A DNA stretch of 64,000 nucleotides from Actimicrobium antarcticum. Its GTDB lineage: Bacteria; Pseudomonadota; Gammaproteobacteria; Burkholderiales; Burkholderiaceae_D. The notes under the pieces are model-generated. The model did no database searches and had not been told where the DNA came from. It was given only the letters and a program-made list of their open reading frames with translations. A program made the position numbers and the translations under genes. Within the stretch, counting starts at the first letter, position 1; every line of letters begins with the position of its first letter. The DNA lies in assembly GCF_039536745.1 (NCBI RefSeq), contig NZ_BAAAZE010000014.1, positions 239,794 through 303,793 of the forward strand, in the 5' to 3' direction. Below are positions 41,849 to 51,189 of the stretch, piece by piece.

Positions 41849-42541
41849 ATGAAATTATTCTTACTCGCCGCCAGCCTGGCGTGCACCCTGGCGCAAGCGG
41901 CCACACCAGCCCCCGATCTCGATCTGAACGTGTCGTACTACAGCCGGGTCCTGACACCGGAAGGCGTCACCCGCGAAAGCCGCTACGACGAAAAAATGCT
42001 GCGCCGGCCCGGCCATGTCTGGGTCGAGCGTGTCTTGCCGAAGGTGGCCGCAGCAACCGCATCCGCCAAACAGAAGGTCGCATTCAAGGTCGAACAGCAT
42101 GAACACAAGGAGTTCAATCCGGTCGTGATCCCGCGCCACGTCATCCTTGAAAAGAACAAGGTCCGGCTCGAGTATGTCGACGCACACGACCGGCAAGTCA
42201 TCGCCATCCCCGTCACCGACTACGAGAACGTCAATTTCGACGGTTCGTGGGACAACAGTTTCTACCTGCTCGATCCGAAGCTGGTGACGGCGATTCCGCT
42301 ATCGAAGCAAGCCTCCGACATTCCTGGTGCGCGCTGGAGAGAGATTGAAAAGAACGGCGTCTTTCAACGCGTCTTGTGGGACGAGAAAAAACAGATTGCG
42401 CTCACCATCGAAAGCGGTGACCGGGCCGGGACTTTTTACCGCCGGGTGGATGTCATGCCGCAGGTGAGTGCAGCCGGCGAGTTGCCGTGGAATCAGACCA
42501 AAGGCTACAGCCAGAAGGAGTATTCCGACTTCCTAGATTGA
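41849..42541 (+). CDS. exported protein of unknown function next to the phosphatases
   Basis: The 230-residue protein has a signal peptide ending A-Q-A-A-T. The mature part is beta-rich, with W-V-E-R-V-L-P, H-K-E-F-N-P, D-G-S-W-D-N-S-F-Y-L-L-D-P and G-T-F-Y-R-R-V-D blocks, and may bind a ligand or act as a periplasmic accessory. I cannot assign a family. AAAGGAA lies upstream of the start. It is in the same orientation as the two phosphatase genes, 80 bp after the second, across a terminator-like hairpin, so partial read-through is possible. Confidence 0.7.
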   Translation: MKLFLLAASLACTLAQAATPAPDLDLNVSYYSRVLTPEGVTRESRYDEKMLRRPGHVWVERVLPKVAAATASAKQKVAFKVEQHEHKEFNPVVIPRHVILEKNKVRLEYVDAHDRQVIAIPVTDYENVNFDGSWDNSFYLLDPKLVTAIPLSKQASDIPGARWREIEKNGVFQRVLWDEKKQIALTIESGDRAGTFYRRVDVMPQVSAAGELPWNQTKGYSQKEYSDFLD

Positions 42542-42661
42542 GCGATGTTGACGTGGTGTCGACGCCATGCCGCCCCGGACAGAGAAACCGCGGGGCCGGC
42601 GGACAAACATGCCATCCCTCCGGGCGCATCGATTTTCAGACGATCCAAGATCGCATCGGCA

Positions 42662-42690
42662 GGCATGTCCGTACGTGATACGGACATGCC
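42662..42690. other. perfect 12-bp-arm hairpin between convergent genes
   Basis: GGCATGTCCGTA (42662-42673) pairs perfectly with TACGGACATGCC (42679-42690) around a 5-base loop. It lies between the 3' ends of the hypothetical gene (plus) and the CsgG-like gene (minus). There is no U-tract, so it may be a weak terminator or an mRNA-end stabiliser. Confidence 0.5.
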
Positions 42691-42697
42691 GCAAGCC

Positions 42698-43504
42698 TTA
42701 TTGCCCCACCGGCAAATTACCGCCATTGCCCAGCCCGCCGGACACCGACTGTGCCGAATAATTGCGTGTCGCCTTGACCAGCTGGTTATACGAATCCATG
42801 AACGCCGCAGCCAGTACTTTACCCTGCGGCGTATTGCTGAAACCGCTGGCACCAGCACCACCGAGTCCGCCGAGTACGCCACCAACCACGCCAAAATCCC
42901 AGTTTTTGGCACTGCCTTCGGCAGCGGCCAACTGGACGCCGGAGCGGTTGTCGGTCATCAGCAGCGTGGTTGATGCTTCGTTCGATTTCATGCTGCCGCC
43001 GACAATCGCACCGACCGAGCCCAGCAGGCCACCTGCCAATGCACCCAATCCGCCCGTGCCTTTTTCAGAAAAGGTGATCGATGGCGTGATGGTGTAATCG
43101 GCCGCGACCATCTGGCCCTTGCCCATCTTGCTGGTGCTGCGCAGCTCGCCGGAGGCGGCCAGCGCACGCTCGTTTTGCATGCTGGCCATGGCCTTGCCGC
43201 GCTCCACCACGACGAAGCAATTCGATTGCTGAACGAGCATGCGCAGCAACGGGATCGTCGATTGCAGCTGGTATTGCTGTCTGAACTGGTAGAACCACGG
43301 CTGGTGCTCGTCTTCCAGGATCGACAACGTGCCGATCGACTTGCTGCAGTGTTCCAGCGCCGTGTTGGCACCTTGGGAAGAAGCGCCGCTGGTCGAGCCG
43401 GTAGCGACGGTTTTGGCGCTGGTATCGCCGATGGTCGGCATGGTGCCGGCGCAGCCGGTCAATGTCAGCGATGCGAGCGCGACGCCTGCAAAAAGATAGT
43501 TCAT
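42698..43504 (-). CDS. CsgG/HfaB-family lipoprotein
   Basis: The 268-residue protein has a lipobox (S-L-T-L-T-G-C-A-G) and a CsgG-like core: C-F-V-V-V-E-R-G-K-A-M-A-S-M-Q-N-E-R-A-L-A-A-S-G-E and A-D-Y-T-I-T-P-S-I-T-F. A Gly-rich segment (G-L-G-A-L-A-G-G-L-L-G-S-V-G-A-I-V-G-G) follows, as in a subgroup of family members. CsgG forms secretion pores for curli; HfaB attaches holdfast. No curli or holdfast genes are nearby, so the secreted partner, if any, is elsewhere or absent. The start at 43504 begins the lipoprotein signal, with AGGG upstream. Confidence 0.8.
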   Translation of the reverse strand: MNYLFAGVALASLTLTGCAGTMPTIGDTSAKTVATGSTSGASSQGANTALEHCSKSIGTLSILEDEHQPWFYQFRQQYQLQSTIPLLRMLVQQSNCFVVVERGKAMASMQNERALAASGELRSTSKMGKGQMVAADYTITPSITFSEKGTGGLGALAGGLLGSVGAIVGGSMKSNEASTTLLMTDNRSGVQLAAAEGSAKNWDFGVVGGVLGGLGGAGASGFSNTPQGKVLAAAFMDSYNQLVKATRNYSAQSVSGGLGNGGNLPVGQ

Positions 43505-43886
43505 GGTTGCCCTGATGTGTGTTGTTTGTCGTTCGAGAAAGTCTGCTTTTGCAGTAGTGAGCCCGTGCGGTTCGAGGAACCGGACTGGCATCCTGATCAG
43601 TTGAGCACAGGTCCCAAAAAAGTGAACAGTGAATGTTTTTTAGACCACTTTAATGTGTCGGCTTCGCTACGATCGTGGCGATATACCAGTTACAACACGA
43701 CCCTGCGCGACGGAACAATATTTTTTAAAAGCAATGTTCTCTGGCAGAGGGCAGCCCCTAATTTCTATGCGGCAATGACATTTTTCGCGTATTCATGCTA
43801 CCTTCCGTGTCGCGTGAAAATATTCGGACGAAAGCCATTTTGCCCGTGATAACGCTTTACTTTCTGTACAGACTTGGGGATGCACA
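43505..43886. other. spacer between the CsgG-like gene and the GAF-GGDEF gene
   Basis: This divergent 382-bp region should hold both promoters. I see an AT-rich patch near 43720-43740, but no gene and no clear operator. Confidence 0.5.
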
Positions 43887-44888
43887 ATGATCACCGAACA
43901 GCGTTGCCCCATTCCGGAAAACGAAACAGCGCGTCTCGCCGCAGTCCATTCCCATCACATTCTCGACACCGAACCCGAAATCGAATTCGATGCATTGACC
44001 CGCGTCGTCGCACATGCCTTCGATGTGCCCATCGCAGTCATTGCGATGATGGATACCGACCGCCTGTGGTTCAAGTCCAAGGTGGGTCTGGATGTTCCGC
44101 AACTGGACCGCAAAGTGGCTTTTTGTGCGCATGCGATCGTGGCGCCGAAGTCGGCGCTGGTGATTCCTGATCTGCAGGACGATATACGTTTTGCCGACAA
44201 TCCTTTGGTGACCAACGCACCTCACCTGCGGTTTTATGCCGGCGTTCCGTTGGTTGACACGACCGGTCATGCCTTGGGTACGATTGCGATCATCGACGTC
44301 CAGCCTCGCGTTTTGAACCATGCCGAGCAAGCCAGCCTGCTTGACTGTGCAACGCTGGTCATGACCGCACTACAAGGCCGACTCCGTGCCTCGGTACTGG
44401 AACAGATGGCAATGACGGATTACCTGACGGCGCTGCCAAACCGGGCCCAATTTGATAACGCCCTGTCAGGTGCGATGTCCCGCGCCATGCGATCCGGGGT
44501 GCCGTTCAGCGTCCTGTGCCTTGACCTCAACGGATTCAAGAATGTCAACGACCGCTTCGGCCATGCCGCCGGGGATGAGGTGTTATGCGAGGTCGCCCGG
44601 CGTCTCAGTGGTCAGCTGCGCCAGGGCGATACCCTTGCGCGCCTCGGTGGCGATGAATTCGCCATTGTTACGCAGGAAGGTGACCACGGCGCCGTTGCCG
44701 TGCTGGCGCAACGTCTGGTGGCATCGGTCGGACAACCCATCATGCTGTCGAGCGGTGACACCATTCATGTCGGCATATCAGTCGGTATTGCCCCGTATCG
44801 GGCCGGCATCACCTCGACGTTGTTTCTGCTCGATCAAGCGGACAAGGCGCTCTACGACACCAAGCACCAGAACGCAAAATTGGTCTGA
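43887..44888 (+). CDS. GAF-GGDEF diguanylate cyclase
   Basis: The 333-residue cytoplasmic protein has an N-terminal GAF domain (about residues 25-160, with A-F-C-A-H-A-I) and a C-terminal GGDEF domain (about 170-330). The active-site motif is intact as L-G-G-D-E-F-A, and D-L-N-G-F-K-N-V-N-D supports GTP binding. It should make cyclic di-GMP in response to a GAF ligand. No R-x-x-D inhibitory site is seen upstream of the active site. It is convergent with the PAS-GGDEF-EAL gene, 23 bp apart. Confidence 0.9.
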   Translation: MITEQRCPIPENETARLAAVHSHHILDTEPEIEFDALTRVVAHAFDVPIAVIAMMDTDRLWFKSKVGLDVPQLDRKVAFCAHAIVAPKSALVIPDLQDDIRFADNPLVTNAPHLRFYAGVPLVDTTGHALGTIAIIDVQPRVLNHAEQASLLDCATLVMTALQGRLRASVLEQMAMTDYLTALPNRAQFDNALSGAMSRAMRSGVPFSVLCLDLNGFKNVNDRFGHAAGDEVLCEVARRLSGQLRQGDTLARLGGDEFAIVTQEGDHGAVAVLAQRLVASVGQPIMLSSGDTIHVGISVGIAPYRAGITSTLFLLDQADKALYDTKHQNAKLV

Positions 44889-44911
44889 CCGACGCAAACG
44901 CCGGTTCCGGC

Positions 44912-47134
44912 TCAGGTCGCGCCATTTGTCACCATGAATGCGGGTGACGTGCGCAGATGCTGTTCGAGCGCCAACGGCGCCATTGGCCGTCCCGAATAAT
45001 AGCCTTGCACGCAATCACACGAATGCCCCGCAAGAAAGTCCAGCTGGCCTGCAGTTTCCACACCCTCCGCGACGACGTTCAGCTTCATGGTGTGGGCCAG
45101 TGAAATGATGGCCAGCGTGATCGCGGCAGAGTCGGCATTGCCCGGAATGTCCTGGATAAAGGACTGGTCGATCTTCAGCACGTCGATCGGAAACCGCTTC
45201 AGATAACTCAGGCTGGAATAGCCGGTGCCAAAATCATCAATTGAGATACGCACCCCCATCGCCTTGAGTTCGTTGAGGATCACGATGGCTGCCTCAACGT
45301 CGTGCATCACCAGACTTTCGGTCAATTCCAGTTCCAGATAGTGTGGCGCCAGCCGGGCATGCTGCAGGATATTGCCGATCCGCGCGACCAGGTCTTTTTG
45401 CCGGAACTGAGACGCGGAGATATTGACCGATACGCGGATCTTGCCCAATCCGGCGTCATGCCAGGCACGTGTCTGCAAGCAGGCGGCGCGCAGCACCCAT
45501 TCACCGATCGGCACGATCAGGCCGATTTCTTCTGCCAGCGGGATAAATTCGGACGGCGGAATCGGCCCCATGGTCGCATGGTCCCAGCGCAGCAATGCTT
45601 CGGTGCCGACGAAGACGCCCTCCCCGATGGTAAATTGCGGCTGGAACTGCACCGAAAATTCGTCGCGCTGAAGTGCACAGCGCAGGCTCGATTCCAGCGC
45701 CAGCCGATGCAGAATACTGTCATTGAGCTCTCTGGTGTACGACTGGAACGTATTGCGGCCCTGCTCTTTGGCGCGATACATCGCGGCATCGGCGTTCTTG
45801 AGCAGAGTGTCGACATCGACACCGTCGATCGGGTAAATGCTGAAACCGATACTGCAGGAGATGTGAAGTTCGTGCTGATTGCACAGGACCGGTGTCGAAA
45901 CCGAGTCGAGTATTTTTGGCATGATCGACGCAATCGCCATGTAATTGGAACGTTCGAGTACCAGGACAAACTCATCGCCACCATGCCGCGCGACCGTGTC
46001 ACCCTCGCGCAGGCACGCTTCCAACCGCCGTGCCACCGTCTTCAGCAGTGCGTCGCCGACGTTGTGACCCAGACTGTCATTGACCCCTTTGAAGTTGTCG
46101 AGATCGATCATGACCACCATGACTTCGTGCTGGTAACGTTGCGCCGCGACGATCGCCTGGTGTAGCCGCTCCAGCAGCCGATGCCGGTTCGCCAGCCCCG
46201 TGAGCTGATCAAAATTGGCCTGGTAATCGAGTTTTTCTTCGCTCGTCTTGCGCTCGGTGATGTCCTTGACGCTGCCTTCGAAGCAGGTCAGCACGCCCTC
46301 GGCGTCCACCACCGCATGCAAGTCTTCATTGACCCAGATGCGGTCACCGTCCTGGCGAATGACTAGCGACTCGTAATTGATAACGGCATGGCGTTGCTGA
46401 ACGTGCCGAAGCAAATCGCGGCCTCGCTGCGGATCGTCGTACTGGGAAAAGCCTGTCCGATTGAAGTCGGCGAGAAGATCCTCGACGCTGGCAAATCCGT
46501 AAATACGCGCCATCGCCGGATTGGCCGCAAGCAAAGCGCCGTGCGGACTGATCTGGAAAATACCATCAACCGCATTCATGAAAATACTGCGATATTTTTG
46601 TTCTGCCTCTTGCAGTGCCTCTTCCGCCCGTTTGCGCTCTGTCAGGTCCATCACGACCATGTAAGTGGCTGCCGCCTGGCCGTCGATCTGCAGCTGGCTG
46701 GCGGAGAGATAAACCGGAAGCAGAGCACCCTTGGCAGTCCGCAGTTTGGCTTCGCTTTTTTCGCTATGGCGGGATTGCCGCATCTGCCGCAATCCCTCCT
46801 GGTCGGCGTCATCGACGAGATTGTCGATTTGTCGGCCCAGCACATCGTCTAGCGGCAAGTCCAGCATCTCGGCGAAACGCCGATTGGCATACAGGATAAT
46901 TCCTTCGGCAGAAATCGCAATCGCGCCTTCGTTCATGGCCTCGATCATGATCCGGTAACTGTACTCGGATCCGGTCAATGAAAAAATTCGCTGGCCACGC
47001 TCGCCACTCACGACCACGGCATCGACACGGCCCTGATGGATGGCGTCCAGTGTTTCTTCGGCTTCGTTCAAGCGGATCCGCAAACGACGAAGTTCGCGTG
47101 CGGCTCCGGCAGGAATGTGTGAACGTTGCTTCAT
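44912..47134 (-). CDS. PAS-PAS-GGDEF-EAL cyclic di-GMP signalling protein
   Basis: The 740-residue protein has an N-terminal coiled coil (A-R-E-L-R-R-L-R-I-R-L-N-E-A-E-E-T-L), two PAS domains (about residues 60-170 and 180-300), a GGDEF domain with intact H-G-G-D-E-F, and an EAL domain with T-E-A-L-L-R-W and D-D-F-G-T-G-Y-S-S-L. Both the cyclase and the phosphodiesterase sites look competent. The start at 47134 matches the usual N-terminus of proteins that follow kaiC-kaiB in related bacteria; an upstream ATG at 47188 is possible. It is the third gene of a kaiC-kaiB cluster, with a 228-bp gap after kaiB. Confidence 0.9.
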   Translation of the reverse strand: MKQRSHIPAGAARELRRLRIRLNEAEETLDAIHQGRVDAVVVSGERGQRIFSLTGSEYSYRIMIEAMNEGAIAISAEGIILYANRRFAEMLDLPLDDVLGRQIDNLVDDADQEGLRQMRQSRHSEKSEAKLRTAKGALLPVYLSASQLQIDGQAAATYMVVMDLTERKRAEEALQEAEQKYRSIFMNAVDGIFQISPHGALLAANPAMARIYGFASVEDLLADFNRTGFSQYDDPQRGRDLLRHVQQRHAVINYESLVIRQDGDRIWVNEDLHAVVDAEGVLTCFEGSVKDITERKTSEEKLDYQANFDQLTGLANRHRLLERLHQAIVAAQRYQHEVMVVMIDLDNFKGVNDSLGHNVGDALLKTVARRLEACLREGDTVARHGGDEFVLVLERSNYMAIASIMPKILDSVSTPVLCNQHELHISCSIGFSIYPIDGVDVDTLLKNADAAMYRAKEQGRNTFQSYTRELNDSILHRLALESSLRCALQRDEFSVQFQPQFTIGEGVFVGTEALLRWDHATMGPIPPSEFIPLAEEIGLIVPIGEWVLRAACLQTRAWHDAGLGKIRVSVNISASQFRQKDLVARIGNILQHARLAPHYLELELTESLVMHDVEAAIVILNELKAMGVRISIDDFGTGYSSLSYLKRFPIDVLKIDQSFIQDIPGNADSAAITLAIISLAHTMKLNVVAEGVETAGQLDFLAGHSCDCVQGYYSGRPMAPLALEQHLRTSPAFMVTNGAT

Positions 47135-47362
47135 GACAGCGCCCCATTCAGTATGGTGATCAGGCATTGGATCAACCACGTCGTGCATGCTGACAAGACA
47201 AACAGATAATGCTGGCTGAACATCATCACCTGTCGGTTGTCCTCGACTGTCTTCGTGGCAGGACCGGGCCTGGCGAACCTCATCGTGATCCTTCGTGATT
47301 TTTTCACGATTTTTTCGTCCTTCTTTCGCACATCCGACCGGTATTCACGCACATCACCGACC

Positions 47363-47677
47363 TTACAAATCCAGGCTCTTCAGAACGCGTTCGGTATTGG
47401 ACAGGTCACCGATGATTTTTCGTTCCGGTTTTGGCTGACTGCGCACCAGCGTTGGAATAGCCAGGATCTGATTCCGTTTGGCTAGCTGCGGATGCAGGAA
47501 CAAATCGATGACTTCGATCTGGTAGCGGCCTCGCAAGTGCTGCTCGCATATCGCGGTCAGGTTGACATAGGCATTCAGCGATCGGCTCGATTGTCCGGCC
47601 ACGTATAACATCAGCTTCCACGTTTCGCGTTCTGGCATGAGCGTATTTGGTCTGCGTGCAGTAATTGAATCGTTCAT
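47363..47677 (-). CDS. kaiB: KaiB-family protein
   Basis: The 104-residue protein has the thioredoxin-like KaiB fold: W-K-L-M-L-Y-V-A-G-Q-S-S-R-S-L-N-A-Y-V-N-L near the start, then I-E-V-I-D-L-F-L-H-P-Q-L-A and I-L-A-I-P-T-L-V-R. These are the KaiB core strands and helix. Its ATG overlaps the kaiC stop as ATGA, so it is coupled to kaiC. In cyanobacteria KaiB binds KaiC in a phosphorylation-dependent way. Outside cyanobacteria kaiBC acts without KaiA, often in stress or c-di-GMP-linked signalling. Confidence 0.92.
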   Translation of the reverse strand: MNDSITARRPNTLMPERETWKLMLYVAGQSSRSLNAYVNLTAICEQHLRGRYQIEVIDLFLHPQLAKRNQILAIPTLVRSQPKPERKIIGDLSNTERVLKSLDL

Positions 47678-49485
47678 GGGTCCGACCCCGTCACCGACTT
47701 GGCACCGGTACTAGTGGCATCGGCGATGCCGGACGTGACAATCGGCGCCGCATCAAACTGTCGACCATGCACGCTGGCTTCGCGGCTGGCCATCAAGGCA
47801 TGCTCGATGGCGATCGCCTCGTCGGACAACGCGGTCAGTTCGGCCGTCGTGTCGTCGAATTCGGCCCGCATCGCCGTAATGTTGGCTTCCATCTGTTCGC
47901 GCTGACGTTTGTGTTCGCGCAGCTTGCGCTGCACGGCGCGTTGGGCGCTCAGTCTGCGGGCCTTCCCTTGGGCTTCCTGCTCAACGCGTGCGGTACCGAT
48001 GACCACGCCGGTGGGCGCGACACAGACATCAATGAGCTTGATGCCATGACCATCGAGGATGAATTCACGGAGCTGGTTTGAGTGGGCCATACCGCGCGAT
48101 TTTAGGATTTGCAGTACGCGGTTGCGCTCGCTCTGGTGTTCAAAATCCTGCAATGAAAGCCAACTGTCGATCAGCGAAGAAATTTGCTGGTTGGTGGCGT
48201 ACGGCGGATTTCCGCTGTGGATCAGGTCCGTCAATACGGCTGTGATCTGGCCGTGTTTCAAGGAGTCGATCAGTCGCGTGAGCATGGACCTGGCCTCGTT
48301 GCCGGAACCGACTGCCGTGAAATTCGATATCGGATCGACAACGACGCTGCGTGGTGCAAATTCTTTCACCAGCGCATCGATCTTTAGCAGATGCATTTCC
48401 AGGCCGTGCAGCGCCGTCCGTGTCGCATAAAATCGCAGCAGTCCCTGCTCCACCCATGGCGCCAGATCGATCCCGATAGAGCGCATGTTGCGGATGATCT
48501 GTTGCTCGGATTCTTCGAACGCAACATACAGGCACCGTTCACCACGCCGGCAGGCAGCATCGACGAAAGCAACCGCCACGCTGGATTTTCCGGAACCGGT
48601 CGTGCCAGAGATCAGGATCGACGAGCCCTGAAAATAACCGAGCCCGCCCAGCATGGCATCAAGCTGCGGTATGCCGGACGACATCCGTTCGCTGGAGACC
48701 GCGTACTGCAAACCCAGTGCCGACACCGGCCGAATCGAGATGCCCTGTTCGTCGATCAGGAACGGATACTCGTCGGTACCATGGCGGCTGCCACGGTATT
48801 TGATGATGCGCAGGCGTCGGGTCGCGACCTGCTCGCGAATGCGCAGGTCCAGAAAAATGACACAGTCGGCGATGTACTCCTCCAGCCCGTGGCGCGAGAT
48901 CGCTCCTTCACCGCGCTCGCAGGTGACGATGCTGGTAACGCCTTTGTGTTTCAGCCAGAGGAACAGTCGACGCAGCTCGGCACGCAACACGGCGGTATTG
49001 GACAAGCCGGAAAACAGGGTATCGATGGCATCCAGCACAACCCGTTTTGCACCGAGCTGGTCAATCGCTTCGCCGAGCCGAATGAACAGGCCTTCGAGAT
49101 CGTACGGACCGGTCTCACGGATCTCCGATGAATCGAAAAGCACGGCATCGATGCTGATCAAGTGACGACTGGCAAGATCCGGCAAATCGAATCCCAGCGA
49201 CGCAAAGTTATGGTCCAGCTCACTAGCGCTCTCTTCGAACGAAACGAACACGCCCGGATCGTTGTACGACAAGGCACCGTGCACCAGGAATTCCATACCA
49301 AAAATCGTTTTGCCGCAGCCAGCATCACCACACACCAAAGCCGGGCGCCCCTTGGGCAGGCCGCCATTGGTAATGTCGTCGAATCCACATATGCCGGTTG
49401 GACATTTCGCCAGCTCGACTGTGTGTTCACTCTGTTGCGTATCTTCTGTATGCCGGGTCTGTCGCACTCTGCGCCTCCGGTGCAT
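47674..49485 (-). CDS. kaiC: KaiC-family double-domain ATPase
   Basis: The 603-residue protein has two RecA-like domains. Domain CI has Walker A C-G-D-A-G-C-G-K-T (about residues 52-60) and the Glu pair F-E-E-S (84-85). Domain CII has Walker A G-T-T-G-S-G-K-S-S (294-302) and Glu pair F-E-E-S (324-325). The autophosphorylation site of cyanobacterial KaiC (Ser-Thr at 431-432) appears here as Q-I-S-S-L-I-D, Ser436-Ser437. A long C-terminal coiled coil (about residues 500-570) follows, longer than in cyanobacterial KaiC. No clear ribosome site is seen at ATG 49485, so the true start may differ slightly. kaiA is absent. Confidence 0.92.
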   Translation of the reverse strand: MHRRRRVRQTRHTEDTQQSEHTVELAKCPTGICGFDDITNGGLPKGRPALVCGDAGCGKTIFGMEFLVHGALSYNDPGVFVSFEESASELDHNFASLGFDLPDLASRHLISIDAVLFDSSEIRETGPYDLEGLFIRLGEAIDQLGAKRVVLDAIDTLFSGLSNTAVLRAELRRLFLWLKHKGVTSIVTCERGEGAISRHGLEEYIADCVIFLDLRIREQVATRRLRIIKYRGSRHGTDEYPFLIDEQGISIRPVSALGLQYAVSSERMSSGIPQLDAMLGGLGYFQGSSILISGTTGSGKSSVAVAFVDAACRRGERCLYVAFEESEQQIIRNMRSIGIDLAPWVEQGLLRFYATRTALHGLEMHLLKIDALVKEFAPRSVVVDPISNFTAVGSGNEARSMLTRLIDSLKHGQITAVLTDLIHSGNPPYATNQQISSLIDSWLSLQDFEHQSERNRVLQILKSRGMAHSNQLREFILDGHGIKLIDVCVAPTGVVIGTARVEQEAQGKARRLSAQRAVQRKLREHKRQREQMEANITAMRAEFDDTTAELTALSDEAIAIEHALMASREASVHGRQFDAAPIVTSGIADATSTGAKSVTGSDP

Positions 49486-49735
49486 GCGGCGCTTGTTGCG
49501 TCGCGAATTACGTCATATTTCGCTATGCCAAAAGATGCTTTTCGACACCCTTGGTGACAGCAAAAATGACGTACGGCAAGCCGGTGTGTTCACCGTGCAG
49601 CCATCTGGTTGTTCCCCTCCGCGAGATTATCAATACGCCACGCATTTTGGTACGGATTTCTTGGTCGACGTACTTGGTATACCGAGGGTAGGAAACCTGG
49701 AGGCAACGCGCTGACGGCGTGGCCCGCCTATCGTG

Positions 49736-50413
49736 TCAGGCAGGCACGATGAATGCATCAGCAAAGCGGCCGCTCTTGATCCAGACGCGGCATCCGTGCG
49801 GACCAACGCGCGCGCGCAAGGACGCCCCCGCCGGCAAGCGCAGCCACGACTGCGCAACCAGGACATCACCGCACTCCGCGAAATCGCCATCGAGCACCAG
49901 CAGCTCCAGCGGAGCGGTACAGGCCAGCACGATCTCCGCGCCGGCAGCCCAGCGTTCGAGCCGGACTTCTTCACGCTGGTCACGAAACAACGGCAGCCAC
50001 TCGACCCCGGGTTGCCCCGGTGCCGGCACATACGCCCGCTCGCTGCTGGCGATGCGCACCGGCGTCCGGTCGGCCGGATCGAATTGCCAGAGTTTGACGA
50101 AGATCGTGCAACCGGCCCGTGAGCCCGGCGTGTGATGCGAGGTCGGCGGATTGCGCACATAGGTGCCCGCGGGACAGTCGCCGTGCTCGTCACTGAAGAC
50201 GCCATCGAGCACCAGAAACTCTTCACCACCACCATGCACATGGGCCGTGAACTGGCTCCCGGGGGCGTAGCGCACGATCGAGGTGGCGCGCGCGACTTCG
50301 TCACCGATGCGGTCGAGCATGCGCCGCTCGATACCGGCTACCGGCGAGGCGATCCACGGCAGTTGCGCTGCATGGATCAGTGTGCGTCGGGTGAAATTGG
50401 CGTTGAGTTCCAT
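49736..50413 (-). CDS. ChrR-like double cupin protein
   Basis: The 225-residue protein has two cupin halves. The first has the metal-binding H-V-H-G-G-G-E-E-F-L-V-L-D-G-V-F and a distal H-H-T-P-G-S. The second (L-L-V-L-D-G-D-F) lacks the metal-binding His cluster. This arrangement resembles anti-ECF-sigma ChrR and related cupins, but no ECF sigma gene is adjacent and no zinc-binding anti-sigma domain is seen at the N-terminus. The start is ATG 50413 (GTG 50419 is also possible). It lies 16 bp after the GST gene on the same strand, so the two may be co-transcribed. Confidence 0.75.
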   Translation of the reverse strand: MELNANFTRRTLIHAAQLPWIASPVAGIERRMLDRIGDEVARATSIVRYAPGSQFTAHVHGGGEEFLVLDGVFSDEHGDCPAGTYVRNPPTSHHTPGSRAGCTIFVKLWQFDPADRTPVRIASSERAYVPAPGQPGVEWLPLFRDQREEVRLERWAAGAEIVLACTAPLELLVLDGDFAECGDVLVAQSWLRLPAGASLRARVGPHGCRVWIKSGRFADAFIVPA

Positions 50414-50429
50414 GGTCACTGTCAGTGCG

Positions 50430-51053
50430 TCAGGACGCCATCACGCCAGGTCGTGCAGCGATGCGCGCGCGCCATGCATGCAGATGCGGCAGATCGGCGG
50501 GAATGGCGATCTTGGCAAAATCGGCGAAACCCAGTCCGACGAATGCGGTGATGTCGGCCATCGAAAAATTCTCGCCGGCGAGGTAAGCCTGGGTGCCCAG
50601 GACGCGATCAAAATACCGCATGCCGGCGATGGCGCGGTCACGGCTTTTTTCGCCCCATTCACGGTTCTGGTACAGCTCGATCTTCGCGCCCAGACCCGGG
50701 GTGGCGTGGTGAAAATACGTGCCGACGGCATCCATCAATTCGGCTTCGGCACGGCGTTGCATCATCTGGATCACGGCACGCTCTTTGGCCGTGACGCCGG
50801 TCAGTGTCGGGGTGCCATCGATGTTGTCGATGTACTCGGTAATGGCGGTGCATTCGGCGATCGTGGTGCCATCATCGAGTTCCAGCACAGGCACGGCGGC
50901 GGACGGGTTCTTGGCCACGAATGCGGGCAGCTTGTGCTCTCCGGCAGGGACATTGACCGAGACGAATTCGACCCGGTCGGTCATGCCTTTTTCAGCGAGG
51001 GCGATGCGCACGCGGGCGGGATTCGGGAAGCCTTTGAAATCGTAAATCTTCAT
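50430..51053 (-). CDS. glutathione S-transferase family protein
   Basis: The 207-residue protein has the thioredoxin-like N-terminal domain (F-P-N-P-A-R-V-R-I-A-L-A-E-K-G) with N-P-S-A-A-V-P-V-L-E-L-D-D-G-T and I-A-E-C-T-A-I-T-E-Y-I, and a helical C-terminal domain with F-S-M-A-D-I-T-A-F. The start at 51053 has GGAG eight bases upstream. Its role is general detoxification or redox work. It is upstream of the cupin gene on the same strand, 16 bp apart. Confidence 0.88.
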   Translation of the reverse strand: MKIYDFKGFPNPARVRIALAEKGMTDRVEFVSVNVPAGEHKLPAFVAKNPSAAVPVLELDDGTTIAECTAITEYIDNIDGTPTLTGVTAKERAVIQMMQRRAEAELMDAVGTYFHHATPGLGAKIELYQNREWGEKSRDRAIAGMRYFDRVLGTQAYLAGENFSMADITAFVGLGFADFAKIAIPADLPHLHAWRARIAARPGVMAS

Positions 51054-51189
51054 GGGAGTTTCTCCGTGATGAGGGGGGACTGTATGGGGCTGCATGGGAT
51101 TGCGGCTGGCGGTATTTTTGCCAGGCCAACGGAGTGTACAAGGATCGTGTGAGGCGCGTATCGGACGGCAATTGCTGCCCGATGCCGCC

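Noticed and set aside
38935..41904. Long frames of 430 and 469 codons antisense to the two phosphatase genes
   Set aside because: They mirror the codon structure of high-GC sense genes and show no protein features; the sense frames have clear catalytic motifs.
47131..47352. 73-codon frame between kaiB and the PAS-GGDEF-EAL gene
   Set aside because: Low-quality sequence with no ribosome site; it overlaps the downstream start and looks like spacer.
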